Notes: generated from the sequence alone by a model not told the origin. Shown: positions 46,548-56,912, numbered from the stretch's first letter. The stretch is DNA of 64,000 bases from Serratia liquefaciens (GCA_012719855.1 JAAXZN010000045.1:33938-97937), one strand, 5' to 3'. Numbers and translations are program-made.

Positions 46548-47618
46548 TCACAATCCGCCGAGATTAATTTTGATCAGGTAATCCTGTTTTTTCTCCATCT
46601 CTTCCTTGGACTGCTTGATGCTGGCAAACAGCTGCTGGCCGTCGGAAGAAAGCGCCAGGCTGTTAGGCAGTGCCTGGGTGGTGATGCTGTTTTTCACCTG
46701 ATAGCTGTTGCTGTCGACGATGCTGATGCGCTTGGCTTCACGGTGAGTGATGTAGATCTCGCTGCGTAGCGGGTTAAATAACACCGCCAGAGAATTGATT
46801 ACGTCAATCTGGTGCAGGATTTTCCCGCTGTTGACGTCCACAACCAGTACGTTTGGCAAGTCCGGATCGGTGATAAACGCACGACCGGTTTTGCTGTCCA
46901 GAGCGATATTGAGGAAGAAGTGTTTCTTGGTCGGTTCGACCACCACGCGTTTGAGGATCTTATGGCTGGTAGCGTCCAGCGTAATCAGCTCGCCGCGACC
47001 GTTAACGCAGTAGATATGGCCGCGTTCGCTGTCCAGCGCAATGCCGGTCGGGTATTCACCCATGTTGCTCAGCGTGGCAATTTTTTCCCGCTTGGCGGTA
47101 TCTATAACCCACAGCACGCCTTTCTGCGCAGTACCGGAAACATAAAGACGCTGATTTTTCTTATCGAGTACCAGTTCGCGTGTAGGGACGAACTGATCTT
47201 CTTTCACGCTTTCGTTGAGTTGGATAGTGGCGAGTTCTTTACCGGTCTGGGTATCGATCACCGTGACCGAACCGTCGACGGTGTTGCCGATGTACAACAG
47301 ATGGCGTTGCTCATCCAGCGCAGTGGCGAAGGCGCGGCGCTTAGTGACGATATTGGCGTCGGTGGCCAGCGTGGCCGGGTTGACCCTGAAGACGATGCCG
47401 CCGTTTTTTTCTTTGGCGAAGGAAGGCGTAGAGGCGGCAAACAGGGTGTTGCTGGTGCCATCAAAAGCCAGTTCATACAGGCCATGCCCGACCGGTTTGG
47501 TTTGGAATTGACTCTCGGGAAGATCGGCGGCCAGCGTTGAACAAGACAGCAGCAGCACGGCAGACGCCAGGGCGCTGAGGGAGAAACCTTTGCCTGAAGT
47601 GGACAGGTGCATCTTCAT
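46548..47618 (-). CDS. YncE-like periplasmic beta-propeller protein
   Basis: Secreted protein of about 356 residues. Signal peptide to about residue 31 (LLLSCSTLAAD), then seven-bladed propeller repeats with YVTN-type motifs (RLYVSGTAQKGVLWVIDT, GHIYCVNGRGELITLD, RAFITDPDLPNVLVVD, EIYITHREAKRISIVD). E. coli YncE is iron-regulated and associates with a TonB receptor gene. ATG at 47618 is six bases after AAAGGA; an ATG two codons earlier abuts it. Role unknown; perhaps in handling iron chelates. Confidence 0.85.
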   Translation of the reverse strand: MKMHLSTSGKGFSLSALASAVLLLSCSTLAADLPESQFQTKPVGHGLYELAFDGTSNTLFAASTPSFAKEKNGGIVFRVNPATLATDANIVTKRRAFATALDEQRHLLYIGNTVDGSVTVIDTQTGKELATIQLNESVKEDQFVPTRELVLDKKNQRLYVSGTAQKGVLWVIDTAKREKIATLSNMGEYPTGIALDSERGHIYCVNGRGELITLDATSHKILKRVVVEPTKKHFFLNIALDSKTGRAFITDPDLPNVLVVDVNSGKILHQIDVINSLAVLFNPLRSEIYITHREAKRISIVDSNSYQVKNSITTQALPNSLALSSDGQQLFASIKQSKEEMEKKQDYLIKINLGGL

Positions 47619-47656
47619 ATACATTCCTTTACATTAGTTTACGATTCGCAGATGCT

Positions 47657-47687
47657 AATGATATTGATTATTAATATCAATATCATT
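47657..47687. promoter_or_regulatory. Perfect 31-base palindrome, Fur-type operator
   Basis: Arms AATGATATTGAT (47657-47668) and ATCAATATCATT (47676-47687) are perfect inverted repeats around TATTAAT. The AT-rich NATGATA pattern overlaps Fur 7-1-7 motifs (TGATATT, ATATCAA). It lies 39 bases before the YncE-like start and should make the YncE-receptor operon iron-repressed. Confidence 0.65.
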
Positions 47688-47798
47688 TAATTAATCATAT
47701 GAAGATATGAGTGTTTGACGTTGAAATATAATGATTTATTAAATATCCCTTATAAAATCATGTTATTGAATAACGATGTTTCCGGTATGTTTAAAATC

Positions 47799-47817
47799 TG
47801 TAATGATTTTCATTTCG
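47799..47817. promoter_or_regulatory. Weaker Fur-like site before the second receptor
   Basis: TGTAATGATTTTCATTTCG matches the Fur consensus GATAATGATAATCATTATC at 12 of 19 positions, including TAATGAT and TCATT. It lies about 200 bases before the receptor gene at 48015. Confidence 0.4.
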
Positions 47818-48014
47818 TTTTAATGTCGAGAGATATCCGCTATATTCGCCCGGTGACCGTTAAGAAGTGTAAATAAAAAATCATAACGACAGGTCGCTAC
47901 GGCGACGCTCGCAGTGGCATTGAGTGCCGTGCTGCGTTTTGTGGCGTTAGCCGTTTTGGAAAGGCTTTGTGGGCTACAACACCCACCGGAAACAGGCTTT
48001 ATTTAGGAAAGGAA

Positions 48015-50054
48015 ATGATCAATCAACCCTCCATGGGAAAGGGATCGCGCATCACCACGGCGATAGCGCTGGCTTTGATGTGCGCGCCTCAGGCTTACGG
48101 GCAGGAAAGCGGGACAGAAAAAGACAAGGATGCCTTGCAAGAGGATCAGGTCGTGGTGACCGCCTCCGGGTTCAAGCAGAATAAAAAATATGCCCCCGCC
48201 AGTATCTCCGTCATCGATAAAAAGACCTTCGAAAAGCAGAACAGCCGGGATGTCGCCGAAGCGGTGCAGGATGTCTCCGGAGTGTTCGTCAGCAACGGGG
48301 CCGGGAGCGAAGTGTCCGGCGATGTGATGATCCGCGGGATGGACTCGAGTTACACCTCGTTCATGGTCAACAGCATCAAACAAAACACCGGCGAGTCGCG
48401 CCCGTACGGTCAGAATATCGGTACCGAAGCCGGTTTTTTACCGCCGCTGGCGGCCATCGACCGCATTGAGGTGATCCGTGGCCCGATGTCATCGTTATAC
48501 GGTTCCGACTCCATTGGTGGCGTGGTCAACGTGATCACCAAAAAGCCGTTTGGCGTACGGGAGTGGATTGGCTCGATAGCCGGCAACAGCTTCCTGCAAC
48601 AGCATCAGGACTTCGGTAACACTCAGCAAGCGAACCTGTTTCTGATGGGGCCTTTGGTACCCGACGTATTGGGCCTCAGCCTGTCGGCGGACTACCTCGA
48701 TCGTCGTGAAGATGAAAAGCCTAACGCCTTCAGCAAGAACAACAAAAAGGCGCTCGACATGACGCTGGGCTTCGCGGCCAATGAAACTAACCTGTTCGAT
48801 CTCAATCTGGCCAAAGGGGAGAAAAAACGCAGTCGTTCGACCAAAGGCGGCGGTATGCCCTGGGGCTGGGATTTCGATCGCGATGCTCTGAGCCTGACCC
48901 ATTCGGGCTGGTACGCGGATGACAGCATCGCCACCACCAGTTATTTCCAGTACGAAAAAGGCGAGTCGGTATATCGCTCCGTCAGCCTGGCGCCGCAGCA
49001 TATCCAAACCGAAAATTACGTGCTGAACAGTCAGGCCAGGCTGAGCCTCGGCGAGCATAATCTGACCCTCGGCGCCAATTACAGCCGTGAAACGCTCAAT
49101 GACGATTTCTACGCCGACAGTAAAAAAGCGCCGGGTGTCGATCCGGTAACCAAAATCTCGCGTGACGGCTGGGCGCTGTTTGCCGAAGGGCAGTGGAATA
49201 TCGATGACTTCTCGCTGACCACCTCTGCGCGTATGGATCGGGACAACTACTTCGGCACCCACATCAGCCCGAAACTTTATGGCAACTGGATTTTAGACGA
49301 AGCCTGGGCGCTGAAGGGCGGGGTCTCTTCCGGCTATAAAAAACCGTCGCTGCGTGAAAACTCGGATCAATTCATTACGCCGCGTGGCAGCAACCCGCCT
49401 TATCCCTATCTGTCGGTAGGGAACAGCGAGCTGAAGCCGGAAACCAGCGTGAATACCGAGCTGGGCCTGTACTGGAACAACAACCGCGATTTGTCTTTCG
49501 ACGGCACGGTGTTCTATACCGACTTCAAGAACAAAATCGCCGAAGTTAACATCTGCGAGGCGAGTGAAAATCACCCTTGCGTGGTTAACGGCTATAACGC
49601 CGACACCATTGATAAGTATTTCAATATCGGCAAGGCCAACGTGTATGGCGTGGAGCTCAATGCCGAGTGGCAGGCGACCGACAGTTTGAACCTCAGCGCA
49701 AACTATACGTTTAACAAGAGTGAACAGAAAAACGGCGCCAACAAGGGCTTTGCGTTGAATGACTTCCCGAAACACATGGCCAATTTATCCGCCAAGTGGG
49801 CTGCGGCTTCGGCATTGGACGTCTGGTCCAAGGTCAATTATCGCAGCCGTAACGAGGATACCGGCGATCATACTCGATATAACGCTTATGCCTTGCTGGA
49901 CGCCGGCGTGATTTATCGCCTGGATAAGCACACTCAGGTGATGGCCGGCGTGTATAACATCTTCGATACTGCCCCTAAACGCACCACCAATTGGGGCGCC
50001 TATCCGCAGTTGGAAGGTCGCCACTATAACCTTGGTTTACGCGTCGATTTCTAG
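48015..50054 (+). CDS. TonB-dependent receptor, CirA-like
   Basis: Outer-membrane receptor of 679 residues. Signal peptide (about 1-29, ALMCAPQAYG), TonB box DQVVVTA, plug (APASISVIDKKTFEKQN, IRGMDSSYTSFMVNS, VIRGPMSSLYGSDSIGGVVNVITKK) and barrel ending NLGLRVDF. The plug is closest in pattern to CirA/FepA-type catecholate receptors. Two cysteines in the extracellular NICEASENHPCVV loop may form a disulfide. ATG at 48015 follows AGGAAAGGAA; an ORF extension 16 codons upstream is unmatched. The ligand is unknown. Confidence 0.87.
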   Translation: MINQPSMGKGSRITTAIALALMCAPQAYGQESGTEKDKDALQEDQVVVTASGFKQNKKYAPASISVIDKKTFEKQNSRDVAEAVQDVSGVFVSNGAGSEVSGDVMIRGMDSSYTSFMVNSIKQNTGESRPYGQNIGTEAGFLPPLAAIDRIEVIRGPMSSLYGSDSIGGVVNVITKKPFGVREWIGSIAGNSFLQQHQDFGNTQQANLFLMGPLVPDVLGLSLSADYLDRREDEKPNAFSKNNKKALDMTLGFAANETNLFDLNLAKGEKKRSRSTKGGGMPWGWDFDRDALSLTHSGWYADDSIATTSYFQYEKGESVYRSVSLAPQHIQTENYVLNSQARLSLGEHNLTLGANYSRETLNDDFYADSKKAPGVDPVTKISRDGWALFAEGQWNIDDFSLTTSARMDRDNYFGTHISPKLYGNWILDEAWALKGGVSSGYKKPSLRENSDQFITPRGSNPPYPYLSVGNSELKPETSVNTELGLYWNNNRDLSFDGTVFYTDFKNKIAEVNICEASENHPCVVNGYNADTIDKYFNIGKANVYGVELNAEWQATDSLNLSANYTFNKSEQKNGANKGFALNDFPKHMANLSAKWAAASALDVWSKVNYRSRNEDTGDHTRYNAYALLDAGVIYRLDKHTQVMAGVYNIFDTAPKRTTNWGAYPQLEGRHYNLGLRVDF

Positions 50055-50071
50055 CGTTTGCTGAGTCAAAG

Positions 50072-50101
50072 ACCGGCCGCTGTGCCCTGGCGGCCGGTTT
50101 A
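50072..50101 (+). terminator. Terminator of the CirA-like gene
   Basis: ACCGGCCGC/GCGGCCGGT perfect stem, loop TGTGCCCTG, then TTTAG; 17 bases after the stop. Confidence 0.75.
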
Positions 50102-50291
50102 GATCTTTTATCTATCCCATTTGCTGGATTGATATCGGAAGGGAATAGCCGCAGTTCTTGCTCGATCAGATAAGTACGAAAATGTGCACTATCCCCTGTT
50201 TTCGCGGGTGGCATCGTTCCCAAACCGCTTCACTTGCTCAAAAAACAGGCGTAGAATTCGCTTCGTCTATTAATTGAGGTTGTGAATTATT

Positions 50292-50351
50292 ATGGTTGAT
50301 CGTGAGTTGGGAAACTGGAAAGACTTCATCGATGAGATGTTAGGCAACTGA
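50292..50351 (+). CDS. ypfM: Small protein YpfM
   Basis: A 19-residue frame, MVDRELGNWKDFIDEMLGN, is nearly identical in its core to E. coli YpfM (MIERELGNWKDFIEVMLRK), and lies between the acrD and yffB neighbourhoods as in E. coli. GAGG-type site upstream (TTGAGGTTGTGAATTATT, about 12 bases) is modest. No function is known. Too short for most gene finders. Confidence 0.8.
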   Translation: MVDRELGNWKDFIDEMLGN

Positions 50352-50431
50352 CACTGCGGTAAAGTTGATAGCAAGGTTGGTTTATTTGTGGGTCATTGAA
50401 ACACCTTGGGATCGAACCTCTGGTTCGAAAT

Positions 50432-50464
50432 AAAGCAGCATCGGTCTCCCGACGCTGCTTTTTT
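50432..50464. terminator. Bidirectional terminator ypfM/acrD
   Basis: AAGCAGCATCGG/CCGACGCTGCTT arms (one mismatch), loop TCTC, with TTTTTT on the plus side; the acrD stop lies eight bases further on. It can end both transcripts. Confidence 0.75.
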
Positions 50465-50471
50465 ATGCCCG

Positions 50472-53400
50472 TTATTTCCCGGCATCTTCTGTTTCTGCGG
50501 CCAGGGGTTGCTTGCCTGGGAACCGTCGGCGCACCAGCACGAAGAACAACGGCACGAAGAAGATTGCCAGCAGGGTGGCGGAAATCATCCCTCCCATCAC
50601 CCCGGTGCCCACCGCGTGCTGGCTACCGGAGCCGGCGCCACTGCTGATGGTCATCGGCAATACGCCGAAGATAAAGGCCAGCGAAGTCATCAGAATCGGC
50701 CGCAAACGCATGCGTGAGGCATCCAGCGTGGCGGACATCAAATCCTGCCCTTTTTGGTTCAACTCGTTGGCGAATTCGACGATCAGAATGGCGTTCTTCG
50801 CCGACAGCCCGATGATGGTCAGCATCCCTACCTGGAAGTAAACGTCATTCTCCAGCCCGCGCATCCAGGTGGCGGCAACGGCACCAATCAGACCGAGCGG
50901 CACTACCAGCATTACCGAGAACGGAATCGACCAGCTTTCATAAAGCGCCGCCAGACACAGGAACACCACCAACAGCGAGATAGCGTACAGCGCCGGCGCT
51001 TGCGAACCGGAAAGGCGTTCCTGATAGGACATGGCGGTCCACTCCAGGCCGAATCCGGTCGGTAACTGGCTGACGATTTTCTCCATTTCTGCCATCGCGG
51101 TGCCACTGCTGACGCCCTCAGCCGCTTCGCCGACAATCTCCAGCGCTGAGCTGCCGTTATAGCGTTCAAGGCGCGGTGAGCCGTATTCCCAATGCGAGGT
51201 GGCAAAGGCGGTGAACGGCACCATGCCGCCTGCGCTGTTACGTACATACCATTTGTCGATGTCGCCGGGCAGCATGCGGAACGGTGCAGCGGCCTGCACA
51301 TAAACCTTCTTCACCCGACCGCGATCGACGAAGTCGTTGACGTAGGTGGAACCCCAGGCGGTCGACAGGGTGTTGTTGATGTCATCGATAGAGACACCCA
51401 GCGCCTGCGCCTTGCGTTGGTCGATATCGATTTGCAACTGCGGGCTGTCGTCCAGGCCATTGTGGCGTACCCGGGCCAGCAGCGGATTGGCGTCCGCCAG
51501 TTTCAGCAGTTGATCGCGCGCCGCCATCAGTTTGTCGTGGCCAAGCCCGGCGTGGTCTTCCAGTTCCATATCGAAACCGGATGAGTTGCCCAGGCCGGTG
51601 ATGGCCGGTGGGCTGCTGGCGATCACCCGAGCTTCGTTAATCTTATTAAACTCCTGAGTCGCGCGATCGATGATATCGAAAGAGCTGTTGGCGCCGGAGG
51701 TTCGCAGATCCCAGTCTTTCAAACGAATAAACATGCGCGCCACGTTCTGTCCGTTACCGCCCGGCCCGGCACCGATGGTGGAGAACACCGACAGCACATC
51801 TTCTTTTTCTTGGGTCAGGAAGTAGTTTTCCACCTTTTCCACGACCTTGGTGGTTTGCTGCAGGGTCGATCCTGGCGGCAGCTGCACCTGAACGGTGAAC
51901 ACCCCACGGTCCTCCTGAGGCAGGAAGGAGGTCGGCAGCTTGATGAACAGCAGCGCCATCCCGCCGAGCAGCAACACGTAAATCAGCATATAACGCAGGC
52001 TGGAGTGGAGCACCCGCGCCACACCACGCTCGTAGCGGTCGGCGTTGCGGTTGAACATGCGGTTGAACCAGCCGAAGAAGCCGCGCTTGCCGTGATGGTG
52101 GCCTTTGGCAATGGGTTTGAGCAGGGTGGCGCACAGGGCAGGGGTCAGGATCATCGCCACCAGGACCGACAGCACCATGGCGGAAACGATGGTGATGGAG
52201 AACTGACGGTAAATGGCGCCGGTAGTGCCGCCGAAGAACGCCATCGGGATAAACACCGCCGACAGCACCATGGCGATACCGACCAGCGCACTCTGGATTT
52301 GGCCCATGGATTTGCGCGTAGCTTCCCGGGGCGGCAAGCCTTCTTCGCTCATCACGCGTTCGACGTTTTCCACCACCACGATGGCGTCATCCACCAGCAG
52401 CCCGATGGCCAGCACCATGGCGAACATGGTCAGGGTGTTGATACTGAATCCGCAGGCGGAAAGGATGGCAAAGGTGCCCATCAGTACCACCGGCACGGCG
52501 ATGGTGGGGATCAGCGTGGCGCGGAAATTCTGCAGGAACAGGTACATCACCAGGAACACCAAGACAATGGCTTCCAGCAGGGTTTTCACCACGTCTTTGA
52601 TTGAGGCCTTAACGAACGGGGTGGTTTCATAGGCGACTTTCGCCTCCAGCCCGTGCGGGAAATACTGCGACAGTTCGGCAATTTTGTCTTTCACCAACTG
52701 ATCGGTTTGCAGCTCGTTGGCCCCGGACGCCAGCTTGATGTTCATGCCGGCGGCCTGCATGCCGTTATAGCGGCTGAGGTAATCGTAGTTTTCGCCACCC
52801 AGTTCGATGGTGGAAACATCGCCCAGCGTCACCAGTGAGCCGTCCTGATTGACCCGCAGGGTGATTTGTTTGAATTGTTCCGGCGTTTGCAACTGCGACT
52901 GCGCGTTAATGGTGGCGTTGAGCGCCTGCTTGTCGACGGAAGGCGTGCCGCCGAGCTGACCGACCGCCACCTGCGCATTCTGCGATTGGATCGCGCTGAC
53001 CACATCCTGGGTGGTGAGCTGGTAGCTGTTGAGCTTGTTGGGATCGAGCCAGATGCGCATGGCGTATTGCGAGCCATAAACGTCCATGCTGCCCACGCCG
53101 TTGATACGGCTGAGCGGATCCTGCAGGTTGGAAACGATGTAATCGGCAATGTCCTGTTTGTCCATGCTGCCGTCGGTGGAAACGAAGGCCACCATCATCA
53201 GCGTGGTATCGCCGGATTTCGACACCGTCACGCCCTGAGTCTGCACCGCCTGAGGCAGCCGCTTGATGGCCGCCTGCAGCTGGTTTTGCACCTGTTGCAT
53301 CGCCTCGTTGGGATCGGTACCGGCCTCAAAGGTCAGCGTCACCGTGGCCCGGCCGGTATTGGTGCTCTGCGACGACATATACATCATGTTGTCCAGACCG

Positions 53401-53609
53401 GTCATGTTCTGTTCGATGATTTGGGTGACGGTATTTTCCAGCGTTTGCGCCGAGGCGCCAGGGTAGTTGGCGCTGATGCGAACGTTCGGCGGCGCGAGGT
53501 TCGGGTACTGTTCCACCGGTAACGAAAAAATCGCCAAGGCGCCGGTCAGGCAAAGAATAATTGCCAGAACCCAGGCGAAAATCGGGCGATCAATAAAAAA
53601 ATTGGCCAT
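50472..53609 (-). CDS. acrD: RND multidrug efflux transporter AcrD
   Basis: Inner-membrane proton-driven exporter of 1045 residues. Colinear with E. coli AcrD (1037) from [17 protein letters not shown] to [11 protein letters not shown]: porter-domain stretch [42 protein letters not shown]4 [18 protein letters not shown] with the proton-relay aspartates, [19 protein letters not shown] and TM11-12. It probably handles aminoglycosides and amphiphilic drugs through TolC with AcrA. AcrB is a close relative, but neighbours (narQ, ypfM) and sequence favour AcrD. No acrA-type partner is encoded nearby. Confidence 0.9.
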   Translation of the reverse strand: MANFFIDRPIFAWVLAIILCLTGALAIFSLPVEQYPNLAPPNVRISANYPGASAQTLENTVTQIIEQNMTGLDNMMYMSSQSTNTGRATVTLTFEAGTDPNEAMQQVQNQLQAAIKRLPQAVQTQGVTVSKSGDTTLMMVAFVSTDGSMDKQDIADYIVSNLQDPLSRINGVGSMDVYGSQYAMRIWLDPNKLNSYQLTTQDVVSAIQSQNAQVAVGQLGGTPSVDKQALNATINAQSQLQTPEQFKQITLRVNQDGSLVTLGDVSTIELGGENYDYLSRYNGMQAAGMNIKLASGANELQTDQLVKDKIAELSQYFPHGLEAKVAYETTPFVKASIKDVVKTLLEAIVLVFLVMYLFLQNFRATLIPTIAVPVVLMGTFAILSACGFSINTLTMFAMVLAIGLLVDDAIVVVENVERVMSEEGLPPREATRKSMGQIQSALVGIAMVLSAVFIPMAFFGGTTGAIYRQFSITIVSAMVLSVLVAMILTPALCATLLKPIAKGHHHGKRGFFGWFNRMFNRNADRYERGVARVLHSSLRYMLIYVLLLGGMALLFIKLPTSFLPQEDRGVFTVQVQLPPGSTLQQTTKVVEKVENYFLTQEKEDVLSVFSTIGAGPGGNGQNVARMFIRLKDWDLRTSGANSSFDIIDRATQEFNKINEARVIASSPPAITGLGNSSGFDMELEDHAGLGHDKLMAARDQLLKLADANPLLARVRHNGLDDSPQLQIDIDQRKAQALGVSIDDINNTLSTAWGSTYVNDFVDRGRVKKVYVQAAAPFRMLPGDIDKWYVRNSAGGMVPFTAFATSHWEYGSPRLERYNGSSALEIVGEAAEGVSSGTAMAEMEKIVSQLPTGFGLEWTAMSYQERLSGSQAPALYAISLLVVFLCLAALYESWSIPFSVMLVVPLGLIGAVAATWMRGLENDVYFQVGMLTIIGLSAKNAILIVEFANELNQKGQDLMSATLDASRMRLRPILMTSLAFIFGVLPMTISSGAGSGSQHAVGTGVMGGMISATLLAIFFVPLFFVLVRRRFPGKQPLAAETEDAGK

Positions 53610-53889
53610 GCAGCGCGAACCTCGTTGTGACTTGTTCTATCTTTAAGACGCATCTGAATTGCGTTTATCAGCGGCTGGGAAGGATTCCGGCGCTTATGCA
53701 CTTTACTCGGGAAGAGGGAGTAAAGCGTGGAGAAAAAAAGGAGATAATGTAAATAACGGTAGGAGAAACACGCAATATTGCCATCCTTGCCGTTAAAAAC
53801 GTCATTAAGACAATTTTATTGCAATCAAGGACCTGACCGCTGGGGTTCCCGGAAAGTCATCAGGACTCACTTTAGAGCAGGAGCAAGGC

Positions 53890-54168
53890 ATGGAAATTAA
53901 CCCGGTATTTGCCCGTCGTCTTTATCTGTGCTGGTTAATCAGCCACAGCGAACGGCCAAACGTCCCGCGGCTGATGGAATTGACCGGCTGGCCGCGTCGC
54001 ACCCTGCAAGACGTGTTGAAAGCCTTGCCGGGCTTGGGAGTGGCATTGCAGTTTGTTCAGCAGGGCGTGCGCAATAACGACGGTTTTTACCAGTTGGAAA
54101 GCTGGGGGCCGATCAACAAGAGCTGGGTTCACCAGCATCATCAGGCGCTGCTTGCCGCCATCGAATAA
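53890..54168 (+). CDS. Winged helix-turn-helix protein of unknown function
   Basis: Protein of 92 residues. FARRLYLCWLISHSERPNVPRLMELTGWPRRTLQDVLKALPGLG forms a helix-turn-helix, and VALQFVQQGVRNNDGFYQLESWG the wing. It has no effector domain. Divergent from acrD across 280 bases and convergent with narP. It may be a local regulator; target unknown. Good AGGAG lies about ten bases before the ATG. Confidence 0.7.
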   Translation: MEINPVFARRLYLCWLISHSERPNVPRLMELTGWPRRTLQDVLKALPGLGVALQFVQQGVRNNDGFYQLESWGPINKSWVHQHHQALLAAIE

Positions 54169-54194
54169 ACCCTCCCCGGCATGCCGGGGAAGCG

Positions 54195-54827
54195 TTATTG
54201 ACTCCGGTGTTCCAGATACATCACCGTCGCGGCCACGCGTGAACGAACGTCCAGTTTGCGTAGCATGTTGCGGATGTGCACCTTCACCGTCTCTTCAGAA
54301 ATGTGCAGTTGCGCCGCCACCTGCTTATTCGACAGGCCACGCGCCACTTCCTGCAATACGTCCAGTTCGCGTTCGGTCAGCTCGGCAAAGGGATTGTGTT
54401 GTTCGCTGCGGGATAACAGATAGTCCGCTACCGCATCGCTGATCACGTTTTGCCCTTCTGCGGCTGCGCGAATATGTTCCAACAGCTGTTCCGGTTCGCT
54501 GTCTTTCAGCAGGTAACCGTCGGCACCGGCGTCGATCAGCGCATAAACGTCGTTGCGCGAGTCTGATACCGTCAGCACGATGATCCGCGCATCGACGCCT
54601 TCATTGCGCAGCGCTTTCAGCGTGTCCAGACCGGACAAACCTTTCATATTCAAATCGAGCAGGATCACGTCCGGTGTCTGCTGCAACGCGAAAGTGATGG
54701 CTTCGTTGCCGTTGCTGGCTTCGGCTACCACGTTGAACAGCGGATCCAGCCCCAGCAGTTGCTTGATGCCTCGGCGCATCAGCGGGTGGTCGTCGACGAT
54801 CATCACTCGGTAATTCTTCATCACCAT
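54195..54827 (-). CDS. narP: Nitrate/nitrite response regulator NarP
   Basis: Response regulator of 210 residues. Receiver domain with VMIVDDHPLMRRGIKQLL (acidic pair), the phospho-accepting aspartate in VILLDLNMKGLSGLDTLKAL, and the lysine of GYLLKDSEPEQ. A LuxR-type HTH follows (LTERELDVLQEVARGLSNKQVAAQLHISEETVKVHIRNML). Sequence is close to E. coli NarP. ATG at 54827 has GGGAG eight bases upstream. It lies downstream of narQ on the same strand with a 161-base gap, unlike E. coli where narP is elsewhere. Confidence 0.9.
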   Translation of the reverse strand: MVMKNYRVMIVDDHPLMRRGIKQLLGLDPLFNVVAEASNGNEAITFALQQTPDVILLDLNMKGLSGLDTLKALRNEGVDARIIVLTVSDSRNDVYALIDAGADGYLLKDSEPEQLLEHIRAAAEGQNVISDAVADYLLSRSEQHNPFAELTERELDVLQEVARGLSNKQVAAQLHISEETVKVHIRNMLRKLDVRSRVAATVMYLEHRSQ

Positions 54828-54988
54828 GAAATATGCTCCCTGTAGCGAGTAAAGCCACTCAAACGCGCTGTCCAGCACGCTTCACAGTGGGACTGACTCT
54901 TATAAAATAGTGGCAATTGGCGCCACGAACATCCTGAAATGACCTTCGGGCTTCGCTAAACCGTAACGAAGGGTGAACAGTCCTGGTT

Positions 54989-56671
54989 TTATGGCGGAAA
55001 CGTCAGGCGGACTTCCGTGCCGTCTGGCTCTCCCCGCTGGATGCGCAGCGTTCCTCCCAGCCGCGCAGCGCGCTCGCTCATGATGGTCAGCCCGTAGTGA
55101 CCTTCAGGTTCATTCAGGCTGGCAATGCCACAGCCATCGTCAGCGATGCTGATCCTGTTGTCACCCTCGGCCGTGACCTCACAACGAATCACGATCTCCC
55201 GCGCATCGGCATGTTTGATGGCATTGAGCACCGCTTCACGCACAATTTGCAGCGCATGCACCTGCTGCTGAGCATTGAGCGCCTGGGAAGAAAGCCGACA
55301 GTGTAACTGAATCCGTGCGCCGGTAAGAACCTTTAATGGCGCCAACAATTGGTTCAGCGCAGTGTTCAAATCGGCCTCCTGAATATTCAGGCGGAAAGTG
55401 GTCAACAGCTCTCGCAGTTGACGGTAAGCATCGGCCAGGGCCCGATCAAAATCGGCGATAATCTCTTGCGCATCGGGAGCACTGCCTGCCAGCGTGCGTT
55501 TGAGCAAGGTGAGCTGAATGCGTAAAAACGACAGGGCCTGTGCCAGAGAGTCGTGCAGCTCCCGGGCGATGGTGGCTCGTTCTTCCATCAGCAAGAACTG
55601 CATGTGCTGTTTCTGGGCGCGGTTAAAATAAACCCCACGACTCAGCATGTTGGCCACGCTCTGCATCAGGTGTGGGTGCGGCGGGTGTTCCTGATATTGC
55701 CAGCTCAGTTCCCCCAGCGGCTTGTCGCCCTGGATGATGGTCAACGATTGCCAGTCCAGCGTCGACGAAGGCAGACCACTGTGCAACTGCCATTCGCTGA
55801 GGCTGTCCGCCACTTTTAAGCGGATGCAGTGCAAATCTTCACTTTGACGCACGATATGCAGGATTTTCTCGAAGGCCTGCTGATCTATCTGCCGCACGCT
55901 CAGCGCCTGCGAGCAGTTGTACAGCACCTCCAGCGTCTTGTTCGCCTGCTGCAGGCGCTGGGTTTTCACCTGCACTTTCTGCTCCAGCGACTGGTAAAGT
56001 TTGGCCAGGTCTCCGGACATGGCGGTAAAGGCCTGCGACAGCACGCCCAGTTCGTTCGGCAGTGCGGTGTCCAGCGGGGGATGGTTAAAGTCGCGTTGTT
56101 GCACGCGCTGGCTGGCGTCCACCAGGTGCTTGAGCGGCGTCACCACCTGTCGGCGCATAAAACGGATGCAAAACAGCACCAGGCCGATGATGGCGATATA
56201 GCCTACTACGCTGATGGTGGCGACGATGGTCAGTTTCAGCTCGGAATAACGCTGCAGCGCCAACACGAAATGGTCAATCTGGTTCACATAGCCAGCAATG
56301 TTGGCCTGATAATCTGCCGATTGGCCGGTCCGGATCTGCTGTGCCAGCGGTTGCCAGGCGTGCTGCAGCGACAGGTATTTTTCCTGCACGTCCGCAGGCA
56401 CGTAAAAACGATCGAGCTTTTGCAATGCCGGGGCCTGCAGAGACTGCTGATACTGCAACAGGTGGTGTTCCAGCTCCGGGGCGGGGCGGGTGAGATCATA
56501 GGCCAGCCGGTAGCTCTGCATGCGCAGTGAACCGGCGATGTTGACCGCTTCGGCATCGCGCAGGCTGTCCGCGACGGTGGTCAGCGCCAACCCGGTAGAG
56601 AGCACGGACAGAATCACAATGCAAAACAGCGCCTTGGCCAGGCTGCTGGTCACTGAACGTTTAACAAGCAA
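54989..56671 (-). CDS. narQ: Nitrate/nitrite sensor kinase NarQ, TTG start
   Basis: Inner-membrane sensor kinase of 560 residues. N-terminal helix, periplasmic domain with the nitrate-binding P box (DAEAVNIAGSLRMQSYRLA), second helix (VATISVVGYIAIIGLVLFCIR), HAMP, a cysteine-containing linker (YNCSQAL) and the HisKA_3 kinase with phospho-histidine in ARELHDSLAQALSFLRIQLTLLKR, then N box REAVLNAIKHADA and G box ISIADDGCGIAS. Start is a TTG (LVKRSVTSSLA), matching E. coli MIVKRPVSASLA, with AAGGA seven bases upstream. Confidence 0.93.
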   Translation of the reverse strand: MLVKRSVTSSLAKALFCIVILSVLSTGLALTTVADSLRDAEAVNIAGSLRMQSYRLAYDLTRPAPELEHHLLQYQQSLQAPALQKLDRFYVPADVQEKYLSLQHAWQPLAQQIRTGQSADYQANIAGYVNQIDHFVLALQRYSELKLTIVATISVVGYIAIIGLVLFCIRFMRRQVVTPLKHLVDASQRVQQRDFNHPPLDTALPNELGVLSQAFTAMSGDLAKLYQSLEQKVQVKTQRLQQANKTLEVLYNCSQALSVRQIDQQAFEKILHIVRQSEDLHCIRLKVADSLSEWQLHSGLPSSTLDWQSLTIIQGDKPLGELSWQYQEHPPHPHLMQSVANMLSRGVYFNRAQKQHMQFLLMEERATIARELHDSLAQALSFLRIQLTLLKRTLAGSAPDAQEIIADFDRALADAYRQLRELLTTFRLNIQEADLNTALNQLLAPLKVLTGARIQLHCRLSSQALNAQQQVHALQIVREAVLNAIKHADAREIVIRCEVTAEGDNRISIADDGCGIASLNEPEGHYGLTIMSERAARLGGTLRIQRGEPDGTEVRLTFPP

Positions 56672-56868
56672 TCCTCTATCCTTCTCTCACAGGCAATGGG
56701 CATTGCCGGGTTTCATTCGAAAGCAAAATTATAACTTTTGCAACTAAAATGCGCGGCATTGTGCGCCAGGTCGTTCACCGCAGCGGTAAGCAGCCTACGT
56801 TATATAATCAGCTAGATAGCGTTTGACGGCAGATCGGCGGCGAAAACCCCGCGACCCCCATTAATAGA

Positions 56869-56912
56869 TTGATCTGGCGCAAGCTACCCCCGTATTTACC
56901 CCTTTAGGGGGA
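56869..56912 (+). promoter_or_regulatory. napF control region: FNR-like and NarP-like sites
   Basis: TTGATCTGGCGCAA (56869-56882) matches TTGAT-N4-ATCAA at 8 of 10 positions. TACCCCTTTAGGGGGA (56897-56912) is a 7-2-7 inverted heptamer for NarP/NarL. TTATCT (56935-56940) is a possible -10, placing the NarP site near -43 and the FNR site near -72. Further TACCCCC heptamers lie at 56885 and 56941. Gives a nitrate- and anaerobiosis-responsive promoter by analogy with E. coli napF. Confidence 0.6.

Noticed and set aside
50400..50430. tRNA-like sequence GGATCGAACC...GGTTCG
   Set aside because: Resembles a T-arm stem but has no acceptor, D or anticodon arms around it; treated as a hairpin near the ypfM terminator.
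51810..52604. 264-codon plus-strand frame over acrD
   Set aside because: Gly/His/Gln-rich antisense of acrD with no motif.
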